A stretch of DNA of 36,490 nucleotides, from NCBI GenBank assembly GCA_023416135.1, contig JAEZIF010000046.1, positions 1 to 36,490 on the forward strand, in the 5' to 3' direction. Of the stretch, positions 1 to 11,989 are shown in pieces. The notes beneath the pieces were generated by a model, which did no database searches, had not been told where the DNA came from, and saw only the letters and a list, made by a program, of their open reading frames with translations. Source of the stretch: Pseudomonadota bacterium. GTDB lineage: Bacteria > Pseudomonadota > Alphaproteobacteria > Reyranellales > Reyranellaceae. Positions within the stretch are counted from its first letter, which is position 1. The number at the start of each line of letters is the position of its first letter. A program made the position numbers and the translations under genes.

Positions 1-393
1 CTCGACGCTGCCCATCTCGCGCAGGTACATGCGCACCGGGTCGTCGGTGCGGCCGAGCTCCTCGTCCTCGCCGGTCGCTTCGGCGGCAACCACGGCTGTC
101 TTGGCCGGCTCCGCCGGGGTGGCGGCCGGACTCTCTTCCTGTTCCTCGGCCTCGACCACGTTGACGCCTGCTTCCGACAGCATCGCCATGGTGTCCTCGA
201 TCTGCTCGGAGGACACCTCGTCGGGCGGCAGGGCAGAGTTCAGCTCATCGTAAGTGACGTAGCCGCGCTCCTTGCCCTTCTGGACGAGCTTTTTGAGCTC
301 GGCGCCAAGGGTGTCGAGCAGAGGAGCGTCGGGCCCCTCTTCGCGGGTGTCGGTGGCTTCAGGCTGGGCAACGGGCGCTGTCTTGGTCGCCAT
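1..393 (-). CDS. rpoD: RNA polymerase primary sigma factor RpoD, N-terminal part (runs off the window)
   Basis: This is the first 131 codons of the housekeeping sigma-70 factor, which directs core RNA polymerase to promoters. The start is the ATG at 393, followed by a short polar leader (MATKTAPVAQ). Residues about 30-75 match sigma region 1.1 (LKKLVQKGKERGYVTYDELN, then an acidic stretch). The segment ending at the window edge (DPVRMYLREMGSVE) is the start of region 1.2, the most recognisable signature. An acidic, Ala/Glu-rich linker lies between them, as is usual in Alphaproteobacteria. The gene follows dnaG on the same strand after 164 bp, which is the classic macromolecular-synthesis order. 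The rest lies outside the window. Confidence 0.95.
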   Translation of the reverse strand, partial: MATKTAPVAQPEATDTREEGPDAPLLDTLGAELKKLVQKGKERGYVTYDELNSALPPDEVSSEQIEDTMAMLSEAGVNVVEAEEQEESPAATPAEPAKTAVVAAEATGEDEELGRTDDPVRMYLREMGSVE

Positions 394-557
394 TCTTCGT
401 CCTTGGGTGCACAAACTAATAGAACGGCCGGTGGGCCGTGGATTTTGCTGCAAGAAGGGGAGGCGGAGAGGGCGGCCCCGCACAACTACCCTTCTACTAT
501 ATGGGACTTAACTTCAAGCCGCGATAGAGGTTACTGCATCGATTTGCGGCAATCCGG

Positions 558-2438
558 CTATCCCGCCCCTGATTCGATGCTTTCCCGCCGTATTCGGTCC
601 AGAATCGCCTCAAGGCGACGGAGATTCTCCTCGTTCATGTCCTCGGCCAAGGCCTCCTCGGCTCTTTTCAGCTCCTCCGGCTCGGCCGTGAGCTGGTTGA
701 GATGGCGGGCCATCCGGCGCCATTGGCCAACCCAGCCGTCCTCGTCGGCCGGATCGACCCTGAAGGCCTCCCGGGCCCGGACCCGGGCCATGGCCGCCAA
801 CCGGCCCAGGCCGGAGCGCTCCAGATGCTCCTCGATCAGCCTGGCTTCAAGGGGGGTGTCGGATCCTTCCACCAGAGCTTCCTCTGCTGCCGGGTCGATC
901 CCCTCGGGGACCAGCGACAGGGCATCCAGAAGGCCGCTGCGCAAGCGAGCAAGTTCCGGGCTTGCAATGGGCAGGGCGGCCACGTCCTCGGCCAAGACGT
1001 GCAGCAGGGCAGGCCGTTCGAGCAGAGCGCCCAGCAGTGCCCGTTCCTGGCGAGACCCGTCCAGATCGGTTCCCGCCCGGCGGGCGGCCGAACCTGCTGC
1101 AAAGGGCGCAGGCTCCGGGCCGGCGCCGCGGAAAGCCCTTCGCTGACCAGGCTGCCAGGGCGCCCGGTCTGGCCGGCGCAGGTGGCCGAGGCGGTTGCGC
1201 ATCTCGGTCTTGTAAAAATCGCGTACGACGGGATCGGCGATCTCCGCCACCCGTTGCTCGACGGCGCGCTGCAGGCTGGCGCGACGCTCGGGGGTGTCAG
1301 TGGGCTTGCCCTCGGTCTCCATGCTCCAGACCAGGTCGGACAGCGGTCGCGCCAGGTCGAGGCTGCGCCGCATGGCGTCGGCGCCGCGGGTCCGGATCAG
1401 GCTGTCGGGATCCTCGCCGGCCGGCAGCGAAAGGAAGCGCAGGCTTTTGCCGGCACGCAGCAGGGGCAGGGCACGTTCGGCAGCGCGATTGGCGGCGCGC
1501 CGCCCGGCATTGTCGCCGTCGAAGCAGAGGTAGGGCTCATCGGCGAGCTTCCACAACTCGGCGAGCTGGCCTTCGGTCAGCGCCGTGCCGAGGGGCGCCA
1601 CGGCGCCGGTAAAACCTGCGCCATGCAGCGCGATCACGTCCATGTAGCCTTCGGCAACGATGACCGGCTGGTCCTTGGTCGCAGCCTGCCGCGCGCGGTC
1701 GAGGCAATAGAGGTTGGCGCCCTTGTGAAACAGCGGCGTCTCGGGCGAGTTGAGATACTTGGGCTCGCCCGCGCCCATGACGCGGCCGCCGAAGGCGATG
1801 ACGCGGCCGCGCCGATCGTTGATGGGAAACATCACGCGGCCACGGAAGCGGTCGTACGGCTCACGGTTGTCGTCCGGCTGGATGGCGAGTCCGACCTCGA
1901 CGATCTTGTCGACCGGCACGTGCTCGCGCTTGAGATGGGACAGCAGGCCGTCGCGTGTATCGGGCGCGAAGCCCAGGCGGAAATCGTCGATGACCGCGTC
2001 CTCGAGGCCGCGGCCGCGCAGGTAATCAAGGCCTTGGCGACCCACCGGCAGGCGCAACTGCTTCTGGAACCAGCGCGCGGCTTCCTCGACGACCTGCTGC
2101 AGCGTCGAGACGCGCTCGGCGCGCTCGCGCTCCACCGGGGTGGCGCGCGGCACGGGCAAATTGACCTCGCGCGCGAGCTTCTCGACCGCCTCGCGAAACG
2201 ACAGGCCCTCGGTCTTCATGACGAAGCCGACGACGTCGCCCTTCTCGTGACAGCCGAAGCAATAGAAGAAGCCCTTCTTGTCGTTGACCGTGAAGGACGG
2301 CGTCTTCTCGTTGTGAAACGGGCACAGGCCGGCGTACTCCGCGGCCGATTTACGCTTCAGCGAAACCTTGCGGCCAACGACCTCGGACAGGCTGAGTCGC
2401 GCGCGCAGTTCGTCGAGAAAGCCCGGGGGGAAGGCCAT
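558..2438 (-). CDS. dnaG: DNA primase DnaG
   Basis: DNA primase makes the RNA primers for replication forks together with DnaB helicase. The 626-residue product has the full family layout. An N-terminal CHC2 zinc finger has Cys39, His42, Cys60 and Cys63 (CPFH ... CFGC). The catalytic core has a TOPRIM fold, seen as VAEGYMDV (catalytic Glu) followed by the CFDGDNAG metal-binding aspartates. The C-terminal helicase-interaction domain is less conserved. It starts at ATG 2438 with the typical MAFPPGFLDELR opening. It lies between yqeY (219 bp upstream) and rpoD (164 bp downstream), all on the minus strand. The gap to yqeY is long enough for a separate promoter. Confidence 0.97.
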   Translation of the reverse strand: MAFPPGFLDELRARLSLSEVVGRKVSLKRKSAAEYAGLCPFHNEKTPSFTVNDKKGFFYCFGCHEKGDVVGFVMKTEGLSFREAVEKLAREVNLPVPRATPVERERAERVSTLQQVVEEAARWFQKQLRLPVGRQGLDYLRGRGLEDAVIDDFRLGFAPDTRDGLLSHLKREHVPVDKIVEVGLAIQPDDNREPYDRFRGRVMFPINDRRGRVIAFGGRVMGAGEPKYLNSPETPLFHKGANLYCLDRARQAATKDQPVIVAEGYMDVIALHGAGFTGAVAPLGTALTEGQLAELWKLADEPYLCFDGDNAGRRAANRAAERALPLLRAGKSLRFLSLPAGEDPDSLIRTRGADAMRRSLDLARPLSDLVWSMETEGKPTDTPERRASLQRAVEQRVAEIADPVVRDFYKTEMRNRLGHLRRPDRAPWQPGQRRAFRGAGPEPAPFAAGSAARRAGTDLDGSRQERALLGALLERPALLHVLAEDVAALPIASPELARLRSGLLDALSLVPEGIDPAAEEALVEGSDTPLEARLIEEHLERSGLGRLAAMARVRAREAFRVDPADEDGWVGQWRRMARHLNQLTAEPEELKRAEEALAEDMNEENLRRLEAILDRIRRESIESGAG

Positions 2439-2657
2439 GGTGCACTGTAAAGTGCGACTGACACCAAATGTAGGGTTCGGTTGTTACCCGGCTCGGGATA
2501 ACGGGGATTGCTGTCACTGATTAAGCACTAGGGTTGTCCTAGAGTCCGACCCGCCTCGTCGCCCTATGCATCGTCCGATCGATTCCGAGCCGGTGCAGGA
2601 CGCCCGCGTTTGGGCGATACACCATCGGATTTCGGTTTGCGAAACTAAGGCCAAAAA

Positions 2658-3116
2658 TCAGCCGGCCAGCGCCTTTTTCACCGCCGCGGACGCCTTGGCG
2701 AAGTCCATCTGGCCCGCGTACTTGGCCTTCAGGGCGGCCATGACGCCGCCCATGTCCTTGACCGTCTTGGCCCCGGTCGCGGCCATGGCCTCGGCAACGG
2801 CCGCCGCCACAGCGGCGTCGTCCATCTGCTTGGGCAGGAAGCGCTCGATGACGGCGATCTCGGCCTTTTCCTTGTCGGCGAGCTCGGGGCGGCCTCCCTT
2901 TTCGTAGAGCACCACCGATTCGTTGCGCTGCTTGATCATGCCCTGCAGCATCGAAAGGATGCGGTCGTCGGACACTCCCTCACGGCTGGCCTCGGTGCGG
3001 GCTGCGATATCGGCTTCCTTGAGCTTGGCCAGGATCAGCCGGACGGCGCCTACTGTGGTCATGTCGCGGGCGCGCATGGCTTCCTTCAGCGCCTCGTTCA
3101 GATTGTCGCGCAGCAT
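2658..3116 (-). CDS. yqeY: GatB/YqeY domain protein
   Basis: This 152-residue protein is of the YqeY family, which is related to the C-terminal tail domain of the GatB amidotransferase subunit and may bind tRNA; its precise role is unknown. Recognisable parts are the MLRDNLNEALKEAMRARD opening, the VRLILAKLKEADIA segment, the ERFLPKQM motif in the middle and the GGVMAALKAKY motif near the end. Length is typical for the family (about 150). It is the first gene of the yqeY-dnaG-rpoD set and is divergent from carA, with about 200 bp between the two starts that must hold both promoters. Confidence 0.93.
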   Translation of the reverse strand: MLRDNLNEALKEAMRARDMTTVGAVRLILAKLKEADIAARTEASREGVSDDRILSMLQGMIKQRNESVVLYEKGGRPELADKEKAEIAVIERFLPKQMDDAAVAAAVAEAMAATGAKTVKDMGGVMAALKAKYAGQMDFAKASAAVKKALAG

Positions 3117-3315
3117 GGTTTATGTCCCGATCGATTGAAGGGCGGAAACTAAACGCTAGCGGCGCTGTTGGCAAAGCAAATAAGTTATTGAAAACGCTCG
3201 TGAATTAGCGGTCTCCAGCGCCTTGACCCTCTGCGACCACTTGGTTACAAACCGCGCGGCTCGCAGGTCGCCTCCCCGGGCGACACCAGTTGGGCCGCAA
3301 GAGCGGAAATTCATT

Positions 3316-4500
3316 ATGGCAAACCTCAAGACCGCCGGCGCGACAGACGCCGCGCCGCGTTGGGCCACGGCCGCGCTGGTGCTGGCTGACGGCGCGGTGT
3401 TTTGGGGCAAAGGTGTGGGCGCGGCCCGCCATGCGGTGGGCGAGGTCTGCTTCAATACCTCGATGACCGGCTACCAGGAGATCATCACGGATCCCTCCTA
3501 TGCCGGGCAGATCATCTCCTTCACCTTTCCCCATATCGGCAATGTCGGGACCAATCCCGAGGACATCGAGAGCATCAATCCGGCAGCGCGCGGCGTGGTG
3601 CTGCGCGGCGACATCACCGAGCCCGCCAACTGGCGCGCCGCCAAGCCGTTGGACGACTGGCTGAAGAGCCACGGCCTGCCCGGCGTATGCGGCGTCGACA
3701 CGCGCGCCATCACGCGGCGCATCCGCGACGGCGGGGCGCCCAATGGCGTGGTGGTCAATTCTCCGGATGGCTCGTTCGACATTCCCAGGCTGCGCCAGAT
3801 CGCCGAGGAATGGGCCGGGCTCGACGGCATGGATCTCGCCGTCGAGGTCACGACCAAGCAGACCTATGCCTGGAACGAGACCACGTGGGCGCTGGGCAAG
3901 GGCTACGGCAAGCTCGCCAAGGCGAAGTATCACGTCGTCGCCGTCGACTACGGCGCCAAGCGCAACATCCTGCGCTGCCTCGCCAACGCCGGCTGCAAGG
4001 TCACGGGCGTGCCGGCGACGGCCTCGGCCGAGGACATCCTGCGCCACAAGCCTGACGGCGTGTTCCTGTCCAACGGCCCGGGTGATCCCGCGGCGACGGC
4101 GCACTACAGCGTGCCGGCGGTGCAGGGCGTGCTCGACAAGAAGGTGCCGCTGTTCGGCATCTGCCTCGGTCATCAGATCCTGGCGCTGACCCTCGGCGGC
4201 AAGACGCGCAAGATGGAGCGCGGCCATCGCGGTGCCAACCAGCCGGTCAAGGACGTGACGACGGGCAAGGTCGAGATCACCTCGCAGAACCACGGCTTCT
4301 GCGTCGTCCCCGATTCGCTGCCCAAGACGGCAGAGGTCACGCACGTCTCGCTGTTCGACGGCACCAACGAAGGCCTGCGCTGCACCGACAAGCCGGCCTT
4401 CTCGGTGCAGTATCACCCCGAAGCTTCTCCGGGCCCGACCGACAGCCATTATCTCTTCGACCGCTTCGTCGACATGATTGACAAGAGCAAGGGCAAGTAA
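3316..4500 (+). CDS. carA: Carbamoyl phosphate synthase small (glutaminase) subunit
   Basis: CarA hydrolyses glutamine and channels ammonia to CarB for carbamoyl phosphate, the precursor of arginine and pyrimidines. The 394-residue product has the small-subunit N-terminal domain (FNTSMTGYQEIITDPSYAGQ) and a class I glutamine amidotransferase domain. Catalytic Cys283 sits in GICLGHQ and His367/Glu369 in VQYHPEASPGP. The chosen start is the ATG at 3316 (MANLKTAGA). The reading frame is open back to 3223, but that extension is Arg-rich and unlike CarA. The carB start lies 10 bp after its stop, so the pair is surely cotranscribed. Confidence 0.97.
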   Translation: MANLKTAGATDAAPRWATAALVLADGAVFWGKGVGAARHAVGEVCFNTSMTGYQEIITDPSYAGQIISFTFPHIGNVGTNPEDIESINPAARGVVLRGDITEPANWRAAKPLDDWLKSHGLPGVCGVDTRAITRRIRDGGAPNGVVVNSPDGSFDIPRLRQIAEEWAGLDGMDLAVEVTTKQTYAWNETTWALGKGYGKLAKAKYHVVAVDYGAKRNILRCLANAGCKVTGVPATASAEDILRHKPDGVFLSNGPGDPAATAHYSVPAVQGVLDKKVPLFGICLGHQILALTLGGKTRKMERGHRGANQPVKDVTTGKVEITSQNHGFCVVPDSLPKTAEVTHVSLFDGTNEGLRCTDKPAFSVQYHPEASPGPTDSHYLFDRFVDMIDKSKGK

Positions 4501-4510
4501 GACAGGCAAA

Positions 4511-7756
<3,246 letters not shown>

Positions 7757-7844
7757 GCACCGAGCCCAAAATCAGCGCAATGCCACCGCCCTGATGGCGG
7801 GGATGGGCGTTGACGTCGCACGAATCATTAAGGACGATCAGACA

Positions 7845-8318
7845 ATGGAACGGGTTCCGATGACGGCCGAGGGGCTGAAGGGCCTCGAAGACGAGCTGAA
7901 GCAGCTGAAGAGCGTGGAGCGCCCTGCGATCATCAAGGCGATCGCGGCGGCGCGCGAGCATGGCGATCTTTCGGAGAACGCCGAATACACCTCCGCGCGC
8001 GAGCGCCAGGGCTTCATCGAGGGCCGCATCGCCGAAATCGAAAATATCATTTCGCGTGCCGAGGTGATCGACTTCAGCAAGCTTTCCGGCAAGGTCGTGA
8101 AGTTCGGCGCCACCGTAAATCTCGCCGACGAGGACACCGACGAGAAGGTGAAGTACCAGATCGTCGGTCCCTACGAGGCCGACCTCACCAAGGGCCGCAT
8201 CTCGGTGACCTCGCCGATCGGCCGCGCCCTGATCGGCAAGACGGTCGGCGACACCGTCGAGGTCCAGACGCCGCGCGGCGCGCGGTCCTACGAAGTCGTC
8301 GGGGTCCAGTTCAAGTAG
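7845..8318 (+). CDS. greA: Transcription elongation factor GreA
   Basis: GreA rescues backtracked RNA polymerase by stimulating cleavage of the nascent transcript through the secondary channel. The product is 157 residues, the normal size. Residues 1-75 form the antiparallel coiled coil with the acidic tip motif GDLSENAEY; the C-terminal half is the FKBP-like domain (ISVTSPIGRALIGKTVGDTVEVQTP). The start is ATG 7845 (MERVPMTAEG), preceded by AAGGAC. A possible start at 7794 would add 17 residues absent from GreA. It follows carB after 88 bp on the same strand, an order common in Alphaproteobacteria. Its last 8 bp overlap the 3' end of the convergent yciB-like gene. Confidence 0.97.
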   Translation: MERVPMTAEGLKGLEDELKQLKSVERPAIIKAIAAAREHGDLSENAEYTSARERQGFIEGRIAEIENIISRAEVIDFSKLSGKVVKFGATVNLADEDTDEKVKYQIVGPYEADLTKGRISVTSPIGRALIGKTVGDTVEVQTPRGARSYEVVGVQFK

Positions 8319-8889
8319 ACGCCGAGGCAGAGGCTGCGGCAGCCCGGCCGCGCCGCATGCCGATGAGGCGCATGGTCGCGTACTGGAACAGGAACAGTGC
8401 CACCTTGCTCGCAATGCCCCAGATCGACATCGTCGCCGACCAGCTGATCGGATCGAGCGCCAGCGCAAGCACGATGTTGAGCACGGCCGAGCCGAACATC
8501 AGGCCGGCCCACACGAACCCGAACATCCAGACGATGTCGGGCACCATCTGCACGGCGATCGGCGGCATGTAGCGGTTCATCCAGCCCGGCTTCAGCATGT
8601 AGGCGCCGACGATGCAGTAGATGACGGTGGGCTTCAGCATCACGAAACGCGGGTCGCTGGTCAGCATGGTGGCGATGCCCGAGACCACCACAAGGCCGAT
8701 GCTCAGCCACTGCATGGTATCGATCTTCTGGCGGCGCAGCGTCATCCAGCCGATCTGGACGATGCCGAGACCGACGCCCAGCGCGACCGCCAGCATCAGG
8801 TCCCTGGTGATCAGCAGGACGACGAGGAACAGGATCGTCGAGGCGAAGTCCGAGACGAGCAGCCGGGCCGAATGCATCAGGTTGGCCAT
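8311..8889 (-). CDS. YciB / intracellular septation protein A family inner membrane protein
   Basis: This 192-residue polytopic membrane protein has about five or six hydrophobic segments. The family (YciB, also named IspA/IspZ) is implicated in cell-envelope maintenance and septation; its biochemical activity is not established. The recognisable core is the segment with KPTVIYCIVGAYMLKPGWMNRY around residues 87-108, followed by a W/F-rich stretch (DIVWMFGFVWAGLMFGSAVLN). The start at 8889 has a GGAGG-type ribosome site (ggaggctcgc). The gene converges with greA and overlaps its stop by 8 bp, so transcription of one strand reads into the other gene's end. Confidence 0.85.
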   Translation of the reverse strand: MANLMHSARLLVSDFASTILFLVVLLITRDLMLAVALGVGLGIVQIGWMTLRRQKIDTMQWLSIGLVVVSGIATMLTSDPRFVMLKPTVIYCIVGAYMLKPGWMNRYMPPIAVQMVPDIVWMFGFVWAGLMFGSAVLNIVLALALDPISWSATMSIWGIASKVALFLFQYATMRLIGMRRGRAAAASASAST

Positions 8890-8978
8890 GCGAGCCTCCG
8901 TGAAGCGGTAACGCCGTGTATTTTTGGCACGCTATAGATACACACCGTTTCCCGCAAGGGCATTTTCACGGGATAGCG

Positions 8979-9255
8979 TCAGGCCACGACCTTGATGTAC
9001 GTGTCCTTCATGACGATCATGCCGCGGCGGCTTCCACGCGATCTCGCCGGTCGAGGCGAACAACGGCTCGAAGTAGCTCCTGATCGCGGCCTTGCCCTTG
9101 AAACTCGCGCCCCAGCAGTGCGGGCCACGGGCGTTGCGGAACTCGCCGTCCTCGGCGAACGAATTGACGATGCCGTCCACGTCGCGGCGGGCGAAGGCGT
9201 CGGCGATTTCGTGCAGGCGCTCCAGCGTAACGTCGGGGGCGGCGCCGCCGTCCAT
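8979..9255 (-). pseudogene. NTF2/SnoaL-like protein, internally deleted and frameshifted
   Basis: The first about 78 codons from ATG 9255 read as a good SnoaL/NTF2-like N-terminal half (LERLHEIADAFARRDVDGIV, then FAEDGEF and GKAAIRSYFEPLFAS). Near 9025-9035 the reading frame derails after AWKPP. In another frame the next codons spell GMIVMKDTYIKVVA and a stop at 8979, which looks like the C-terminal strand typical of these proteins (family members usually end ...I..KD.Y.KV). Members are about 120-140 residues, so roughly 30-45 codons of the middle are missing and the frame has changed. I infer an internal deletion. It begins 11 bp after the Lrp gene, probably in the same transcript. In the original frame translation would run on to 8932. 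Confidence 0.7.
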
Positions 9256-9266
9256 GGTTCGCCCTC

Positions 9267-9743
9267 CTATTCCACCGGGATCGGCACTCCGGGGAACTGC
9301 TTGGCGGTGCGGAACACCATCATGGATTTCACATGGCTGACGTTGGGCGCCGAGGTGAGCCGCGTAGTCAGGAACTTCTGGTACTCGTCCCAGGTCTCGG
9401 CGACGATTTTCAGGAGGAAGTCGGCCTCGCCGGCCAGCATGTGGCATTCGCGCACCTCGTCCCACTTGGCGATGAGTTCCTCGAATGCCTTGAGGTCGAT
9501 CTCGGCCTGGCTGTTGAGGCCGACCAGCGCGAACACCGAGACGCTGTAGCCCAGGGTCTCGGGGCTGAGTTCCGCGTGGTAACCCTTGATGATGCCCGCT
9601 CGCTCGAGCGCCCGCACACGCCGCAGGCAGGGCGGCGCGGAAATGCCGGCGCGTTCGGCCAGCTCCACGTTGGTCATGCGTCCGTTTGCCTGCAGGTCGC
9701 TGAGAATGCGCCGATCGATCCGATCGAGCTTTGCACGAGCCAT
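9267..9743 (-). CDS. Lrp/AsnC family transcriptional regulator
   Basis: A 158-residue one-domain-pair regulator. The N-terminal winged helix-turn-helix (LDRIDRRILSDLQANGRMTN, then LAERAGISAPPCLRRVRALE) is followed by an AsnC ligand-binding/RAM domain (ECHMLAGEADFLLKIVA). Family members bind amino acids or related ligands and control amino-acid transport or catabolism. The start is ATG 9743; an upstream in-frame extension to 9830 does not look like the family. It is divergent from trxB, with a 175-bp region between that contains an inverted repeat. The only gene directly downstream in its direction is the broken NTF2-like gene, so its target is not evident here. Confidence 0.92.
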   Translation of the reverse strand: MARAKLDRIDRRILSDLQANGRMTNVELAERAGISAPPCLRRVRALERAGIIKGYHAELSPETLGYSVSVFALVGLNSQAEIDLKAFEELIAKWDEVRECHMLAGEADFLLKIVAETWDEYQKFLTTRLTSAPNVSHVKSMMVFRTAKQFPGVPIPVE

Positions 9744-9874
9744 CAATTCCCTCCGTTGGCCGCGCTCTATGCCAGAACCATGCCGGGCACGCAATAAAGT
9801 TGCGGGATTTCGCCAACTCTCTGTGAACAATTGCGCCCAAATATCAGATCATCCGTGCATCGCTGGCGAGGTTT

Positions 9875-9895
9875 GCATATATGTCGAAGATATGC
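9875..9895. promoter_or_regulatory. Inverted repeat in the lrp-trxB divergent promoter region
   Basis: GCATAT and ATATGC face each other across 9 bp, ending 23 bp before the trxB start codon, in an AT-richer pocket of an otherwise GC-rich region. Placement in a divergent intergenic region next to an Lrp-family gene suggests an operator, or it could be a short leader hairpin. This is inference from symmetry and position only. Confidence 0.35.
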
Positions 9896-9918
9896 GGTTT
9901 GCGGGATGCGGGTAGGTC

Positions 9919-10890
9919 ATGGCGGCAACTCATCGGAGCAAAGTGCTCATTCTGGGATCGGGGCCGGCCGGTTATACGGCAGCCATCTATGCGGCGCGCG
10001 CCAGCCTGAAGCCGATGCTGGTCCAGGGCATCCAGCCGGGTGGCCAGCTCACCATCACTACCGATGTGGAGAACTACCCGGGCTTTGCCGACGTCATCCA
10101 GGGTCCCTGGCTGATGGAGCAGATGCAGAAGCAGGCCGAACATGTCGGCACGCAGCTCTTCTTCGACACGGTCGTCGACGTCGATCTGTCGCGCCGGCCA
10201 TTCGTCTGCCTCGGCGATTCGGGCGACCGCTATGAAGCGGAGGCACTGATCATCTCGACCGGTGCCACCGCCAGGTGGCTCGGCATTCCGAGCGAGGAGA
10301 CCTTCCGCGGCGGCGGCGTTTCGGCCTGCGCGACCTGCGACGGCTTCTTCTTCCGCGGCAAGGAAGTCGTCGTGGTGGGCGGCGGCAACACCGCCGTCGA
10401 GGAGGCGCTCTATCTCACGCACCACGCCTCGAAGGTGACGATCGTCCATCGCCGCGATGCCTTCCGCGCTGAAAAGATTCTGCAGGAGCGTCTGTTCAAG
10501 AATCCCAAGGTCGCGGTGCTGTGGGACCACACGTTGCAGGAGATTCTGGGCGAGGCCAAGCCGGCGCCGCTGGTCAAGGGCGTTCGCGTGAAGAACGTCA
10601 AGACCGGGGTTGAGACGGAATTCGCGACCGACGGCGTGTTCATCGCCATCGGCCATTCGCCCAACACGGAGCTGTTCAAGGGCAAGCTCGCCATGGACAG
10701 CGAGGGCTATCTCATCACCAGGCCTGATTCGACCGCGACCGACGTCGAAGGCGTCTGGGCGGCGGGCGACGTGCAGGACAAGATCTTCCGCCAAGCCGTG
10801 ACGGCGGCCGGCACCGGGTGCATGGCGGCGCTGGAGGCGGAGAAATGGTTGGCGGGCCAGGAGGCCCGCCTCGCGGAGGCCGCGGAGTAA
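9919..10890 (+). CDS. trxB: Thioredoxin reductase (NADPH)
   Basis: TrxB reduces thioredoxin with NADPH through FAD and a redox-active disulfide. The product is 323 residues, normal length. It has the FAD dinucleotide fold (VLILGSGPAGYTAAIYAAR), the QPGGQLTITTDVENYPG segment, the redox pair Cys137-Cys140 in ACATCDGFFF, the NADPH-binding fold (VVVVGGGNTAVEEALYL, then HRRDAFRAE) and the C-terminal FAD motif (GVWAAGDVQD). It starts at ATG 9919. A LysR-type gene follows 60 bp downstream in the same direction. A reductase of this type could feed electrons to cytoplasmic thioredoxins that in turn supply periplasmic thiol proteins; no direct link to the UGA gene at 20001 is shown. Confidence 0.96.
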   Translation: MAATHRSKVLILGSGPAGYTAAIYAARASLKPMLVQGIQPGGQLTITTDVENYPGFADVIQGPWLMEQMQKQAEHVGTQLFFDTVVDVDLSRRPFVCLGDSGDRYEAEALIISTGATARWLGIPSEETFRGGGVSACATCDGFFFRGKEVVVVGGGNTAVEEALYLTHHASKVTIVHRRDAFRAEKILQERLFKNPKVAVLWDHTLQEILGEAKPAPLVKGVRVKNVKTGVETEFATDGVFIAIGHSPNTELFKGKLAMDSEGYLITRPDSTATDVEGVWAAGDVQDKIFRQAVTAAGTGCMAALEAEKWLAGQEARLAEAAE

Positions 10891-10950
10891 CACGCGGCAA
10901 AGCGCGAAGCGGCCTTCGGTGTGAGCCGAGGGCCCTAGGGAGGCGATGTC

Positions 10951-11841
10951 ATGGACTGGGACAAGCTGCGGATCTTCCAGGCCGTAGCTGACGCGGGAAG
11001 TTTTACTCACGCCGGCGAATCACTGAAGCTCAGCCAGTCGGCGATCTCGCGCCAGATCGGCGCCCTCGAAGAGCAGCTCGGCGTCATGCTGTTTCACCGC
11101 CATGCGCGCGGCCTGATCCTGACCGAGCAGGGCGAGCTCCTGTACCGCACGGCGCGCGACATGGCGGCCAAGGTCAACACCGCCGAGGCGCTGCTGCGCG
11201 CCAACCAGGACAAGCCCGCCGGCCGCCTGAAGATTCATGCCACGGTCGGCTTCGGCTCGACCTGGCTGACCGCGCAGATGCATGAGTTCATCACCACCTA
11301 TCCCGAGATCGATGTCAGCCTGGTGCTCTCGGACAACGAGCTCGATCTCGGCATGCGCGAGGCCGATGTCGCCATCCGCATGATGATGCCGCGCCAGCCC
11401 GGCCTGGTGCAGCGCCATCTGCTGACGGTGCGCAGTCACGTCTATGCCTCGCACAGCTACATCCAGAAGTACGGCAAGCCCAAGTCGATCGATGAGCTCG
11501 ACCAGCACCGGCTGATCATCTTCGGCGAGGATGCGCGCGCGCCCGTGCAGGACGTGAACTGGCTGCTGCGCGAGGGCAACCCGGATCAGAGAGCCCGCCT
11601 TGTCGTGCTGCGCGTCAACAACACCTACGGCATCTTTCGCGCCGTTGAATCCGGCCTGGGGATAGCCTCGCTGCCTGATTATCTGGCGCGCGAATCGACC
11701 AAGATCGACATGGTCCTGCCGGAGCTCAATGTTCGCACCACCGATGTGTATTTCACATATCCTGAGGAATTGCGGCACTCCAAACGCATCGCCGTGTTCC
11801 GGGATTTCCTGCTGCGGAAGGTCGCTGAAACACGATTCTGA
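10951..11841 (+). CDS. LysR family transcriptional regulator
   Basis: A 296-residue LysR-type regulator with the N-terminal winged helix-turn-helix (MDWDKLRIFQAVADAGSFTH, then LSQSAISRQIGALEEQLG) and a two-lobed effector-binding domain from about residue 90 (GRLKIHATVGFGSTWL; ESGLGIASLPDYLA). A strong ribosome site (agggaggcg) precedes ATG 10951. It follows trxB in the same direction with a 60-bp gap, and may be cotranscribed. The ligand and target genes are not evident. Its 3' side leads into the small RNA/terminator region at 11990-12077. Confidence 0.93.
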   Translation: MDWDKLRIFQAVADAGSFTHAGESLKLSQSAISRQIGALEEQLGVMLFHRHARGLILTEQGELLYRTARDMAAKVNTAEALLRANQDKPAGRLKIHATVGFGSTWLTAQMHEFITTYPEIDVSLVLSDNELDLGMREADVAIRMMMPRQPGLVQRHLLTVRSHVYASHSYIQKYGKPKSIDELDQHRLIIFGEDARAPVQDVNWLLREGNPDQRARLVVLRVNNTYGIFRAVESGLGIASLPDYLARESTKIDMVLPELNVRTTDVYFTYPEELRHSKRIAVFRDFLLRKVAETRF

Positions 11842-11989
11842 AGATTAGATCTGCAGGATTGCATAGTCGGTGAAAGGCATGCGTCCACCGCATGCCAGTT
11901 CCCGGAAATAACCCCCTACCCATGTGCAATCTGAAGACTATTTTCCAAGCAGGTTTTCGACACGAACAGTCCTTTGCTTTTCGCGTTCG

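Noticed and set aside
394..557. A heat-shock or sigma-70 promoter before rpoD (CTTGAA ... CCATATAG)
   Set aside because: The CTTGAA box and the CCATAT/TATAGT-like box are only about 7-10 bp apart, too close for either promoter class.
702..2450. Long open frames antisense to dnaG, carA, carB and other housekeeping genes
   Set aside because: They are by-products of GC-rich codons, have no domain likeness, and lie over genes with unmistakable families on the other strand.
3223..3315. A longer carA start at ATG 3223
   Set aside because: The 31 extra residues are Arg/Pro-rich, unlike CarA, and the ATG at 3316 begins at the usual distance from the conserved domain.
8979..9255. A second recoded (Sec or programmed frameshift) gene at the NTF2-like locus
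   Set aside because: The break is a frame change with missing central sequence, not a single in-frame UGA, and no slippery site plus structure is seen. A deletion explains it.
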